A stretch of DNA of 64,000 nt, taken from the NCBI RefSeq assembly GCF_900148515.1, contig NZ_FRXN01000001.1, positions 930,001 through 994,000 of the forward strand, written 5' to 3'. The notes beneath the pieces are model-generated. The model was not told the origin of the DNA, did no database searches, and worked only from the letters and a program-made list of their open reading frames with translations. Below are positions 19,268-27,583 of this stretch, piece after piece (the first letter of the stretch is position 1; every line of letters begins with the position of its first letter). The stretch comes from Algoriphagus zhangzhouensis (GTDB lineage: Bacteria; Bacteroidota; Bacteroidia; Cytophagales; Cyclobacteriaceae). Made by a program: the position numbers and the translations under genes.

Positions 19268-19633
19268 ATGATTAAGGGCTTGGCTTTATTGGCATTTTCT
19301 TTCCTCCTTGGTCAATGGATGGGAGAATTGCTTGGGTCTTGGTTAGGTATCAATGCCAATGTCGGCGGAGTGGGATTTGCCATGATCATCCTTCTTCTTT
19401 CAAAAGAATGGCTAATCAAGCAGGACTTACTTAACTCCGAAATGGAATTTGGAATCCACTTTTGGGGTAAGCTTTATATCCCTGTTGTCATTGCCATGGC
19501 AGCAAGTCTCAACGTAAAATCAGCCATATCAGCAGGTACTTTGGCCATATTAGCGGGTATCGTCCCTGTACTGATCAGCTTAATGGTTTTTCCTTTTCTA
19601 ATCAAAAATTTCGACAAATCGACTCATGGATGA
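19268..19633 (+). CDS. madL: Malonate transporter subunit MadL
   Basis: This is the small integral-membrane subunit of the two-component sodium/malonate symporter. The 121 residues have four hydrophobic helices (about 1-24, 31-46, 65-83, 88-112), and length and pattern match MadL. It starts 2 bases after the malonyl-CoA synthetase stop and overlaps madM by 8 bases, so the three genes are a translationally coupled unit. Recognition rests on family resemblance plus the madM partner. Confidence 0.85.
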   Translation: MIKGLALLAFSFLLGQWMGELLGSWLGINANVGGVGFAMIILLLSKEWLIKQDLLNSEMEFGIHFWGKLYIPVVIAMAASLNVKSAISAGTLAILAGIVPVLISLMVFPFLIKNFDKSTHG

Positions 19634-20387
19634 ATTGTTGAAAATAATCGATAAGAACGGGCTTATTCTAGCTTTCCTTTTTGTTGGAGTCCTAACAATA
19701 TTTGCAGACTATCTTTCTCGAACTATTTTCAAAAAAAGAATCCCAGGTTCCGCAATCGCCATTTTTATGGGTTTGATCCTTGGGTATATTGGTGGGGAAT
19801 TAACTGGTGGGCAAAAGGGATTTTCAGATGTTCCACATTTTAGTGGATTAGCTCTTTTGGGTGGATCTATGTTTAGGGATTTCACAATTGTTGCCACAGC
19901 ATTGGGAGCTAGTTTTATCCTGATTCGTAAAAGCGGACTTTTGGGACTTATCTCACTTATGGTAGGGATTTTACTTTTTTTTATAGTTGGAGTTGGAGTG
20001 GCTTGGGCTTTTGGCTATCGAGATGCCGTAAGTCTATGCACCATTGGAGCTGGAGCATGTACATATATTGTCGGACCGGTGACTGGTGGAGCTTTAGGAG
20101 CCAGTTCTGAAGTAATTGCCTTGAGTATAGGCACTGGCTTAGTCAAAACGATTGCTGTAACCATACTCACGCCTATTTTCGCCAAAAAGATTGGTTTAGA
20201 ATCGCCTGCTTCAGCCATGGCCTACGGTGGAGTGATGGGTACCTCAAGTGGAGTGGCAGCTGGATTGGCGGCCACAGATCCGAAATTGGTTCCTTATGGA
20301 GCTGTCACAGCTACATTCTATACAGGATTGGGCTGTTTGCTTTGTCCCTCTCTCCTTTTTCTAATCCTTGAAATTATTTTTGCGTAA
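19626..20387 (+). CDS. madM: Malonate transporter subunit MadM
   Basis: This is the larger membrane subunit of the MadLM malonate:sodium symporter. The 253 residues have about eight glycine-rich hydrophobic helices and the length usual for MadM. Conserved-looking stretches include GSMFRDFTIVATALGASF, CTIGAGACTYIVGPVTGGALG and GVMGTSSGVAAGLAATDPK. It overlaps madL by 8 bases. Together with the ligase it forms a route from external malonate to malonyl-CoA. I see no Mdc or Mad decarboxylase subunits nearby, so the malonyl-CoA probably goes to fatty-acid synthesis or to a decarboxylase elsewhere. Confidence 0.9.
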   Translation: MDELLKIIDKNGLILAFLFVGVLTIFADYLSRTIFKKRIPGSAIAIFMGLILGYIGGELTGGQKGFSDVPHFSGLALLGGSMFRDFTIVATALGASFILIRKSGLLGLISLMVGILLFFIVGVGVAWAFGYRDAVSLCTIGAGACTYIVGPVTGGALGASSEVIALSIGTGLVKTIAVTILTPIFAKKIGLESPASAMAYGGVMGTSSGVAAGLAATDPKLVPYGAVTATFYTGLGCLLCPSLLFLILEIIFA

Positions 20388-20421
20388 GCCCTGTTAAGTA
20401 TTGAATCACCAGTAAAAAAGC

Positions 20422-20982
20422 ATGGAAATCCGCATAAAAAATATGGTTTGTCAAAGATGTGTCAGCGCAGTTTCTGAGCTTTTTGAAAAACATCAAATCC
20501 CGGTTCAGCGGATCGAATTAGGTGCGGTTTGGACTGAAAACTCTTTATCAACAGATCAAAAATCAAGATTAGCTGGAGAGCTTAAAGATTTGGGCTTTGA
20601 ACTTTTAGAAGACCAAAGTGCCAAAATCATTTCCCAAATCAAGGATTTGATCATTCTGGAAATTCAGAATAATGATTCCAAAAGGACTGAGAATTTCTCT
20701 ACACTTATCGCGCAAAATCTTCACCATGATTATTCATCTTTAAGTCGACTTTTCTCAACTGTTGAAGGAATCACCATTGAGAAATTCATCACCAAACAAA
20801 AAATTGAAAAAGTAAAAGAGCTGATTTCTTATGGTGAATTGAGTTTTTCAGAAATATCCGATTTGATGGAATACAGTAGCGTGGCCTATTTGTCTTCTCA
20901 ATTCAAAAAGGAAACTGGAATGACACCTTCAGAGTTTAAAAAACTCAACTCCAAACCACGGACTTTTTTGGATAAAGTATGA
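20422..20982 (+). CDS. HMA-AraC fusion: probable copper-responsive transcriptional regulator
   Basis: This 186-residue protein joins a heavy-metal-associated-like half (about 1-75) to an AraC-type helix-turn-helix half (about 85-180). The N-terminal half shows the metal-binding-type pair C10-x-x-C13 (MVCQRCVSAV) and a ferredoxin-like beta-alpha-beta pattern. The C-terminal half shows SEISDLMEYSSVAYLSSQFK and the closing motif TGMTPSEFKKL. It sits 71 bases upstream of the CopA ATPase on the same strand, so direct sensing of copper or another soft metal by the HMA half and control of copA is the natural inference. The architecture recurs in Bacteroidota next to copper ATPases as far as I recall. 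Confidence 0.85.
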   Translation: MEIRIKNMVCQRCVSAVSELFEKHQIPVQRIELGAVWTENSLSTDQKSRLAGELKDLGFELLEDQSAKIISQIKDLIILEIQNNDSKRTENFSTLIAQNLHHDYSSLSRLFSTVEGITIEKFITKQKIEKVKELISYGELSFSEISDLMEYSSVAYLSSQFKKETGMTPSEFKKLNSKPRTFLDKV

Positions 20983-21053
20983 GATCAAAATCTTATAAAA
21001 CTCATCTAAAATCCTGTAAACACCCACTCACTATTTTTTCTGAAATTTGAATC

Positions 21054-23267
21054 ATGAACAAAGAAATGATTCAGAAACAAACTTTTCCAGTTACAGGAAT
21101 GACCTGCGCAGCTTGCGCCTCCAGTGTTGAAACGATCCTTACTCATACAGATGGAGTTCAGTCTGCCGCTGTCAATTTTGCGACAAATACTGTTCAGGTA
21201 GAATATGATCAATCCACCAATCCAGACCTTCTCAACGAAGCTCTTACCGCGATAGGCTATGGTTTGATTATCAATTCAAAAGACATCAATGAAAGCATTG
21301 AAAATGAACAGGATAAAAAATACCAAGATGTCAAAAAAAGAACCATCTGGTCTGCTATCCTAACCCTTCCAATATTTATTATTGGAATGTTTTTTATGGA
21401 TTGGGAACCGGGAAAATGGATATCTCTTACCCTTTCAATTCCAGTCCTTTTCTTCTTTGGAAAAAGCTTTTACATCAATGCATGGAAGCAAACCAAACAT
21501 GGAAAAGCAAACATGGACACTCTTGTGGCTCTAAGTACTGGAATCGCTTTCCTATTTAGTTTATTCAATACTTTCTTTCCTGAGTTTTGGACTTCCAAAG
21601 GATTGGTTCCCCATGTCTATTATGAAGCTGCTACAGTCATAATCACCTTCATTTCCTTCGGAAAAATGCTCGAGGAAAAAGCTAAATCCAACACCTCTTC
21701 TGCCCTTAAAAAGCTGATTGGATTACAGCCCAAAACGCTGACTTTGATTACCGATCATGGAGAAAAATCAATTCCAATAAAAGAAGTACAGGTAGGTGAT
21801 AAAATTTTGGTAAAGCCCGGAGAAAAGGTTCCTGTCGATGGAAAAGTAAGCTCAGGTAGCACTTTTATTGATGAAGGTATGATCAGTGGAGAACCTATTC
21901 CAGTTGAAAAAACTATCGGAAATCCAGTGTTTGCCGGTACGATAAACCAGAAAGGAAGCTTTCAGTTTATAGCTGAAAAAGTAGGTGAATCCACACTTCT
22001 ATCTCAGATCATTCAGCGAGTCCAAGAGGCTCAAGGAAGTAAAGCTCCTGTTCAAAAACTGGTCGATAAAATCGCCAGTATCTTCGTCCCAACAGTTCTA
22101 GGGATAGCGATTCTAACCTTTATCATCTGGATGGCATTTGGAGGTGAAAGTGCCTTTACCCATGCTCTTTTGACATCTATTGCTGTTTTGGTGATTGCCT
22201 GTCCTTGTGCATTGGGACTTGCTACTCCTACTGCAATTATGGTTGGGATGGGAAAAGGCGCCGAAAACAACATCCTGATTCGAGATGCAGAAAGTTTGGA
22301 ATTGGGCCATCGAGTCAATACAGTGATCTTGGACAAAACAGGAACAATCACCGAAGGTAAACCTAGTATCAAATCAATAGAATGGTTAAATGGAAATTCA
22401 GATGAATCCTCCATTCTTTTGGCTTTGGAAAGTCAATCTGAGCACCCACTCGCAACCGCAGTAGTTTCCTTTCTCCAAGAAAATCAAAGTAAATCAATTT
22501 CTTTGGAATCCTTTGAGAGTGTCACGGGTCAAGGCGTCAAAGCTCAATATCAAGGCAAATCCTATTTCGTAGGAAACCTAAGACTTCTCGAAAACTTTAA
22601 GCTTTCTCTCTCAACTGAATGGAATAGCAAAGCCAAAAAATGGGAGCAAGAAGCCCAAACAGTGGTTTATTTTGGGAATGAGGAAGGATTGATTGCCATG
22701 ATTGGAATTCAAGATCAGATAAAAGCTAGTTCAAAGGCCGCCATCAAGCAATTACACGAAATGGGAATTGAAGTCCACATGCTGACAGGAGACAATCCGC
22801 ATACGGCAGACTCGGTTGCCAAAGAGGTTGGAATCAAACAATTTAAAGCTGAAGTCCTTCCTTCTGATAAATCCGAATATGTTAAAATCCTCCAATCCCA
22901 AGGTAAAATTGTAGCAATGGTTGGTGACGGCATTAATGATTCAGAGGCTTTGGCTCAAGCAGATGTCAGCATCGCCATGGGGCACGGATCTGATATTGCC
23001 ATGGATGTTGCAAAAATCACTTTGATTACCTCTGATCTTCAAAAAGTTCCTCAAGCCTTCAATCTTTCAAAATTGACTGTAAATGGCATTAAGCAGAACC
23101 TTTTTTGGGCTTTTATTTACAACTTAATAGGCATTCCAATCGCAGCTGGAATCTTATACCCTATCAATGGATTCCTTTTGGATCCTATGATTGCCGGGTC
23201 GGCGATGGCTATGAGTTCTGTCTCTGTAGTAGCTAATAGTTTGAGATTAAAAGGAAGAAAAATCTAA
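21054..23267 (+). CDS. copA: Copper-translocating P1B-type ATPase
   Basis: It exports Cu(I) from the cytoplasm using ATP. The 737 residues contain a single N-terminal HMA domain with GMTCAACASS (C18, C21), eight predicted membrane helices, the CPC transport motif at C383-P384-C385 (IACPCALGLATP), the phosphorylated aspartate D427 in DKTGTITEG, the SEHPLA nucleotide motif and the hinge MVGDGINDSEALAQADV. The C-terminal membrane part keeps NLFWAFIYNLIGIPIAAG and MAMSSVSVVANSLRL, diagnostic for the Cu(+) subgroup. Many homologues carry two HMA domains; this one has one, with the regulator upstream carrying another. Confidence 0.97.
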   Translation: MNKEMIQKQTFPVTGMTCAACASSVETILTHTDGVQSAAVNFATNTVQVEYDQSTNPDLLNEALTAIGYGLIINSKDINESIENEQDKKYQDVKKRTIWSAILTLPIFIIGMFFMDWEPGKWISLTLSIPVLFFFGKSFYINAWKQTKHGKANMDTLVALSTGIAFLFSLFNTFFPEFWTSKGLVPHVYYEAATVIITFISFGKMLEEKAKSNTSSALKKLIGLQPKTLTLITDHGEKSIPIKEVQVGDKILVKPGEKVPVDGKVSSGSTFIDEGMISGEPIPVEKTIGNPVFAGTINQKGSFQFIAEKVGESTLLSQIIQRVQEAQGSKAPVQKLVDKIASIFVPTVLGIAILTFIIWMAFGGESAFTHALLTSIAVLVIACPCALGLATPTAIMVGMGKGAENNILIRDAESLELGHRVNTVILDKTGTITEGKPSIKSIEWLNGNSDESSILLALESQSEHPLATAVVSFLQENQSKSISLESFESVTGQGVKAQYQGKSYFVGNLRLLENFKLSLSTEWNSKAKKWEQEAQTVVYFGNEEGLIAMIGIQDQIKASSKAAIKQLHEMGIEVHMLTGDNPHTADSVAKEVGIKQFKAEVLPSDKSEYVKILQSQGKIVAMVGDGINDSEALAQADVSIAMGHGSDIAMDVAKITLITSDLQKVPQAFNLSKLTVNGIKQNLFWAFIYNLIGIPIAAGILYPINGFLLDPMIAGSAMAMSSVSVVANSLRLKGRKI

Positions 23268-23381
23268 GTAAATCAATTCCTAATTTTCCTTAAATCAAGT
23301 AGAAAAGCGTATCGAATTAGGTAGCGAAGCAAAACTGGACTGCGTTTTGAAGATATGATCACATTACCAAAATCAACACAT

Positions 23382-24077
23382 ATGAAGGCATTATTGACAT
23401 TTCTAGTGGCAGCAGGCTTGACATTTTCTTTACAAGCCCAAGAAGTTCAGCAGGTACCTCTTATTGAAGTACAGGGGTATTCAGTGAAATCCGTATCCCC
23501 TGACGAAGCGGTATTCTATATCAATTTGGAAGAAAAGTCCATGAAAGTGACTGATGCAACTAAAATGCTGAATACCAAAACCGAAAACCTTGCTAACCAA
23601 CTTAAAAAGGCGAAAATCAGAGATTATAAACTGGTAGCAGACAATTACTCAGTTAGTATTAATCGAATCTATAGAAGTGGAGTTTCTAGAGATAGTGGAT
23701 ATGTAGCACGACAATCTCTTCAAATCATCACTAAAAGCACAAATGAAGACTTACAAAAAATTTCTGATGCCATCCAAGATGCAGGAGATATGAGTTTCAA
23801 TTTGAGTTTTAGAGTTTCTGAAGCTACTACCAAATCAATGGAAAATACATTGATGAGAGAAGCACTTTTGGATGCGCAGTCAAAAGCAAATTTAATTGCC
23901 GAGACTTTAGGAATTAGAACAATTCGAGTATTTCATGTTTCCCTGGATCAACCAGCATCTCCACTTCCAGTCATGAGAATGATGGCAGATGGTGCACAAG
24001 CTGAATCGGCCAAAATGATGATTGCTCCAGATGGTCAAAAAATAGAAAAACGAGTTTACGTCAAATTCACTTATTAA
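23382..24077 (+). CDS. Periplasmic SIMPL-domain protein (DUF541)
   Basis: This exported protein of unknown biochemical role has 231 residues from the ATG at 23382. Seen: a signal peptide (MKALLTFLVAAGLTFSLQAQ) and a SIMPL/DUF541 domain with VPLIEVQGYSVKSVSPDEA near the start and SFRVSEATTKSMENTLMREAL before the C-terminal third. The upstream ATG at 23355 would place nine extra residues before the signal peptide and is less likely. It may be a single-gene unit, being 114 bases after copA and followed by its own terminator. Some family members are surface or oxidative-stress proteins, but function cannot be read here. Confidence 0.88.
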   Translation: MKALLTFLVAAGLTFSLQAQEVQQVPLIEVQGYSVKSVSPDEAVFYINLEEKSMKVTDATKMLNTKTENLANQLKKAKIRDYKLVADNYSVSINRIYRSGVSRDSGYVARQSLQIITKSTNEDLQKISDAIQDAGDMSFNLSFRVSEATTKSMENTLMREALLDAQSKANLIAETLGIRTIRVFHVSLDQPASPLPVMRMMADGAQAESAKMMIAPDGQKIEKRVYVKFTY

Positions 24078-24080
24078 GAG

Positions 24081-24104
24081 AAGCCGCCTTGAGCGGCTTT
24101 TTTT
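24081..24104 (+). terminator. Rho-independent terminator after the SIMPL gene
   Basis: The stem AAGCCGC(C)T/GAGCGGCTT has a tiny loop and is followed by TTTTTTT. It overlaps the stop codon of the convergent membrane-protein gene on the minus strand. Confidence 0.85.
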
Positions 24105-24666
24105 ATGCCATCAATTGAGTAAGAAAGGCAATAGCTCCGATGATCACTCCGAAGGAAAAAGCCAAATAAGCGTATCTGAGAAGTCGGTATTTTTGATTTA
24201 AGACCATGCTTTGGTAATACAATGACGTAGACATTTGATCCATAATATCCTGCCTGGAGGACATAGTCTTTTTAAGATGGGCGAAATATTCATCCTTACT
24301 CAAATGAGACACCGAACCAAAAAAAATGAGAGATGGGTTATCTGTTTTTTGACGGGGCTTTCCCACAATTTTTGGCTTGGCAGCTTGAATTGCCAAAATG
24401 GTTGAAGCCAAACAAAAAACAACAAAAAGTAAAATGGGAATCTGCAATCCAAATTCTGAACTTTCAATTTGATTGGAAATAGAACCGTAACCAATCAAAG
24501 CAGCCATAGAGGAAATCACCAAGGCATTGATACTGATGATAATATTTGCCTTATTATCAGCAATTTTCAACAATTGAGAATTATTATTGAAAGTAACCCT
24601 GTAGAAGGTTTGTCTTTCTCTAGATGTCTTATCCTTGGACTCCTTATGTATGATTTGCTCTTCCAT
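24103..24666 (-). CDS. Pycsar-TM-like membrane protein (DUF5706 / Pycsar effector family)
   Basis: This 187-residue protein has a soluble N-terminal stretch ending in FNNNSQLLKIADNKANIII (about 27-45), which is the hallmark of the PycTM effector family, then two membrane helices (about 42-64 and 71-92). A cytoplasmic middle with NPSLIFFGSVSHLSKDEYF follows, then a last helix (162-184). In known Pycsar phage defence such effectors bind cyclic UMP or CMP made by a neighbouring PycC cyclase and damage the inner membrane. No cyclase and no HD phosphohydrolase is present nearby. It is convergent with the SIMPL gene and downstream of the radical SAM gene (58-base gap). It may therefore act as a housekeeping or orphan member rather than in phage defence. 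Confidence 0.8.
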   Translation of the reverse strand: MEEQIIHKESKDKTSRERQTFYRVTFNNNSQLLKIADNKANIIISINALVISSMAALIGYGSISNQIESSEFGLQIPILLFVVFCLASTILAIQAAKPKIVGKPRQKTDNPSLIFFGSVSHLSKDEYFAHLKKTMSSRQDIMDQMSTSLYYQSMVLNQKYRLLRYAYLAFSFGVIIGAIAFLTQLMA

Positions 24667-24724
24667 TCGATGTTAATTTAACAATTTTTCGATATAGGAT
24701 ATCAAAGCATAAGTTTTGAATATT

Positions 24725-26893
24725 TTAAATAATCAAAAGTCCATTTTCTTTTAAAATCTGCCAAACTTCAGATTCTATCAATTCCTGAAAATCACCATAA
24801 TTAGCCTCGTATTTTTCACGAATTACCTTAAGTCTATTTAATGGCTGTTGATAGCTGATTTCTTCTAGCATTTCCATGATCCATTCCCCAAAATCTAAAG
24901 GTAATTCCAAGGCAAAATCTTCCTTTTTGCCCGAGAAAATCAAATCAACATTTTCTTCATCCAAATAAACCAATTCAGGCAACTCTCCAATCCAAAGTAT
25001 TCTCAATTGATCTTTGTAAACCAATTCTGGCTCATCGTTCACCTGTCTCTGAATATATTTTTTAGGAATGCTCGTCGGAGGTACTTTCGTTTCAAACCAA
25101 TCACCGAGAGGAATCTCAAAACCTACTCCATGCATGTAGTTGAACAGAGACTTTTTCAAGCCCTCTCCAAACAAATCATGATTTGCACCACTTGGATCCT
25201 CATGTGCCAATTCATTATTGGCAAAGGTTCCTGGATGCGGATATAAGTTTTTAACCTGAAAACTTTGAGGATTTAGTCCAACAGGACTGTGTGCGGTCAT
25301 AGCAAATCGATGCCAAAAACCAGATTGAAGAACTCCTGATTCGAATAACTGGCGAACCATTTCCAAGGAATCAATGGTTTCCTGGGCCGTCTGAGTTGGA
25401 AAACCATACATCAAATAGGCATGAACCATTATTCCAGATTGGGTAAAGTGATTACAAACCTGTGCCACTTGAGCAACTGTCACACCTTTTTTGATCATAT
25501 CCAATAATCGATCAGAAGCCACTTCCAAGCCACCTGAAACAGCAATACAACCAGAAGCACGGAGCAAACGACAAAGATCCGCTGAAAAACTAGATTCAAA
25601 GCGAATATTCGTCCACCAGGTAACAGAAAGTCCTCTTCTAAGGATTTCTATTGCCAAATCTCTCATCAGAGCAGGCGGTGCTGCCTCATCTACAAAATGG
25701 AATCCATTTTGACCGGTCTGAGCTATAATTTCTTCAATCCGATCACAGAGTATGGAGGCATTGATAGGTTCATAACGCTGAATATAATCGAGTGAGATAT
25801 CGCAGAATGTACATTTCCCCCAATAGCAACCATGGGCCAAAGTCAATTTATTCCATCTTCCATCAGACCAAAGTCTGTGCATGGGATTCGCCACCTCAAT
25901 AACCGATAAATAATCACGAATTGGCAAATCAGAATAATCAGGCGTCCCTGTTTCTCTTTGAGGAATATCCTTGACTTGACTATTGTTGACCCATTTCACT
26001 TTTCCATCTTCTCGGAGGAAAGTCCTTTTCAACACCTCTTGGGGAATATTTCCAGCAATATGATCCAACAATAGCCTTACCGGAGCTTCCCCATCATCCA
26101 AGGTGATAAAATCAACATAATCAAATACCCGTGGATCTTTCAAGGATCTCAATTCTGTATTTGGATAGCCCCCTCCCATCCAAACAGAAATATCCGGAAA
26201 ATGAGATTTGATGAATTGAGCACATTTTAAGGCTCCATATAAATTCCCTGGGAAAGGCACTGAAAAGGCAACTGACCGAGGTTCAAATGCACGAATCTTT
26301 TTATCCAATAACTCCCAAAGCCAATCATCCAACAATCCATTTGGCTCTTGAAGTGCTTCATCCATTTCATCAAACTCCTGTGCACTGATCGCCAATTGCT
26401 CGGCATATCTGCTAAACCCGAAATGAGGATCAATAGCTTCTGAAATCAAATCTCCCAAATCCTCTAGATACAAAGTTGACAGGTACCTAGCTTTGTCTCG
26501 AATTCCCAATGTTCCAAAAGCCCAATCCGTATCATCCTTCTGCTCAAAGCGGGAAGCTTCTGGCAAATAATCTCCCTCCACAATCCTATAAGCAAGAGTG
26601 GGGTTTTTATCCTGAAGGAACCCAATAACCGAATCAATAGTCTGGAGATAATTCTTTTTCAATCGGAAAATTCTCGATGCATTTTCTGATAATTCCAGCT
26701 CCTGAGATTCCATTAAATCAAATATTTCTGTCAGGCCATCTTTTGAAAAGATCCTCAAAATCAACTCAATACCCAAATCTGCCTGATTGGAAGGAATCAA
26801 AAGAGTATTCAAAAAACCTTTCAAATAGGCCGTTGCAGGATAGGGTGTGTTAAGTTGTGTAAAAGGAGGAGTGATAAATAAGACTTCGGTCAC
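24725..26893 (-). CDS. Large B12-binding-type radical SAM protein with CX4CX2C cluster motif
   Basis: This cytoplasmic radical S-adenosylmethionine enzyme has no known substrate. From a GTG at 26893 it has about 722 residues beginning MTEVLFITPPFTQLNTPYPA, as in family members; the frame could start at TTG 26914. About residues 195-285 form a Rossmann-like B12-binding-type domain (SVPFPGNLYGALKCAQFIK), but the cobalamin motif DxHxxG is absent. The radical SAM barrel follows with HGCYWGKCTFCD: C356, C361 and C364, a CX4CX2C spacing rather than CX3CX2C. Later barrel motifs are FHFVDEAAPP, SGGLEVASDRLLDMI and VHAYLMYGFPTQT. The N-terminal 190 residues and the C-terminal 150 look family specific. 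No maturation target is adjacent. Confidence 0.9.
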   Translation of the reverse strand: MTEVLFITPPFTQLNTPYPATAYLKGFLNTLLIPSNQADLGIELILRIFSKDGLTEIFDLMESQELELSENASRIFRLKKNYLQTIDSVIGFLQDKNPTLAYRIVEGDYLPEASRFEQKDDTDWAFGTLGIRDKARYLSTLYLEDLGDLISEAIDPHFGFSRYAEQLAISAQEFDEMDEALQEPNGLLDDWLWELLDKKIRAFEPRSVAFSVPFPGNLYGALKCAQFIKSHFPDISVWMGGGYPNTELRSLKDPRVFDYVDFITLDDGEAPVRLLLDHIAGNIPQEVLKRTFLREDGKVKWVNNSQVKDIPQRETGTPDYSDLPIRDYLSVIEVANPMHRLWSDGRWNKLTLAHGCYWGKCTFCDISLDYIQRYEPINASILCDRIEEIIAQTGQNGFHFVDEAAPPALMRDLAIEILRRGLSVTWWTNIRFESSFSADLCRLLRASGCIAVSGGLEVASDRLLDMIKKGVTVAQVAQVCNHFTQSGIMVHAYLMYGFPTQTAQETIDSLEMVRQLFESGVLQSGFWHRFAMTAHSPVGLNPQSFQVKNLYPHPGTFANNELAHEDPSGANHDLFGEGLKKSLFNYMHGVGFEIPLGDWFETKVPPTSIPKKYIQRQVNDEPELVYKDQLRILWIGELPELVYLDEENVDLIFSGKKEDFALELPLDFGEWIMEMLEEISYQQPLNRLKVIREKYEANYGDFQELIESEVWQILKENGLLII

Positions 26894-27020
26894 AGCTTTT
26901 GAATTTGGAATCAAAGATCAGGTTAAAATTTGGCAAAAACCTTCCTCAAAACCTAAAAGATAGATTTCAAACCATTCCCCTCTCAAAAAAGCCTTAAATT
27001 CGCCCACCAAACTGAATCAA

Positions 27021-27479
27021 ATGAGCAACAACGACATTCTAAAAACTCTTCGCTATTCTTTCGATTTCAATGATTTTGTGATGATTGATCTTTTCCATAA
27101 AGGAGGAATGGAAGTCAGCAGGGAGCTTGTCAGCAATTGGCTCAAGAATGAGGAAGATCCGGCATATCAAAAAATCATCGACAAAGAACTCGCTTCATTT
27201 CTGAATGGATTGATCATATTGAAGAGAGGTAAAAAAGGTGAAAACCCACCTGTTGCTGAAAAATCACTCAACAATAACATGATCCTTCGAAAGTTGAAAA
27301 TCGCACTTTCTATGCAGGATACTGATATGTTGGAGGTTTTTGAATTAAGAAAATTCAGAATCAGTAAACATGAATTGAGCGCATTTTTCAGAAAACCTGA
27401 TCAGCACCAATACAGAGAATGTAAAGACCAGATTCTCAGAAACTTCCTCATGGGACTACAATTAAAGCTCAGAGGTTAA
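27021..27479 (+). CDS. DUF1456 family protein (YehS-like)
   Basis: This 152-residue protein is built from two similar helical repeats (about 4-70 and 85-150), each opening with a pattern like NNDILKTLRYSFDFND / NNNMILRKLKIALSMQD and ending in FLNGL / FLMGL. It is the DUF1456 family, related to E. coli YehS, whose function is unknown. There is no signal peptide, so it is cytoplasmic. It is a single plus-strand gene divergent from the radical SAM gene; the next gene is 104 bases downstream. Confidence 0.9.
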   Translation: MSNNDILKTLRYSFDFNDFVMIDLFHKGGMEVSRELVSNWLKNEEDPAYQKIIDKELASFLNGLIILKRGKKGENPPVAEKSLNNNMILRKLKIALSMQDTDMLEVFELRKFRISKHELSAFFRKPDQHQYRECKDQILRNFLMGLQLKLRG

Positions 27480-27583
27480 TCAAACCTCCACCTTTCATCG
27501 AATCTATTTCTCAATTCCTCACTTTCTCCATGGAAATCTGCGATTTTTTGGGCATCTTCCTATAGCTCAAAACAACAACAACC

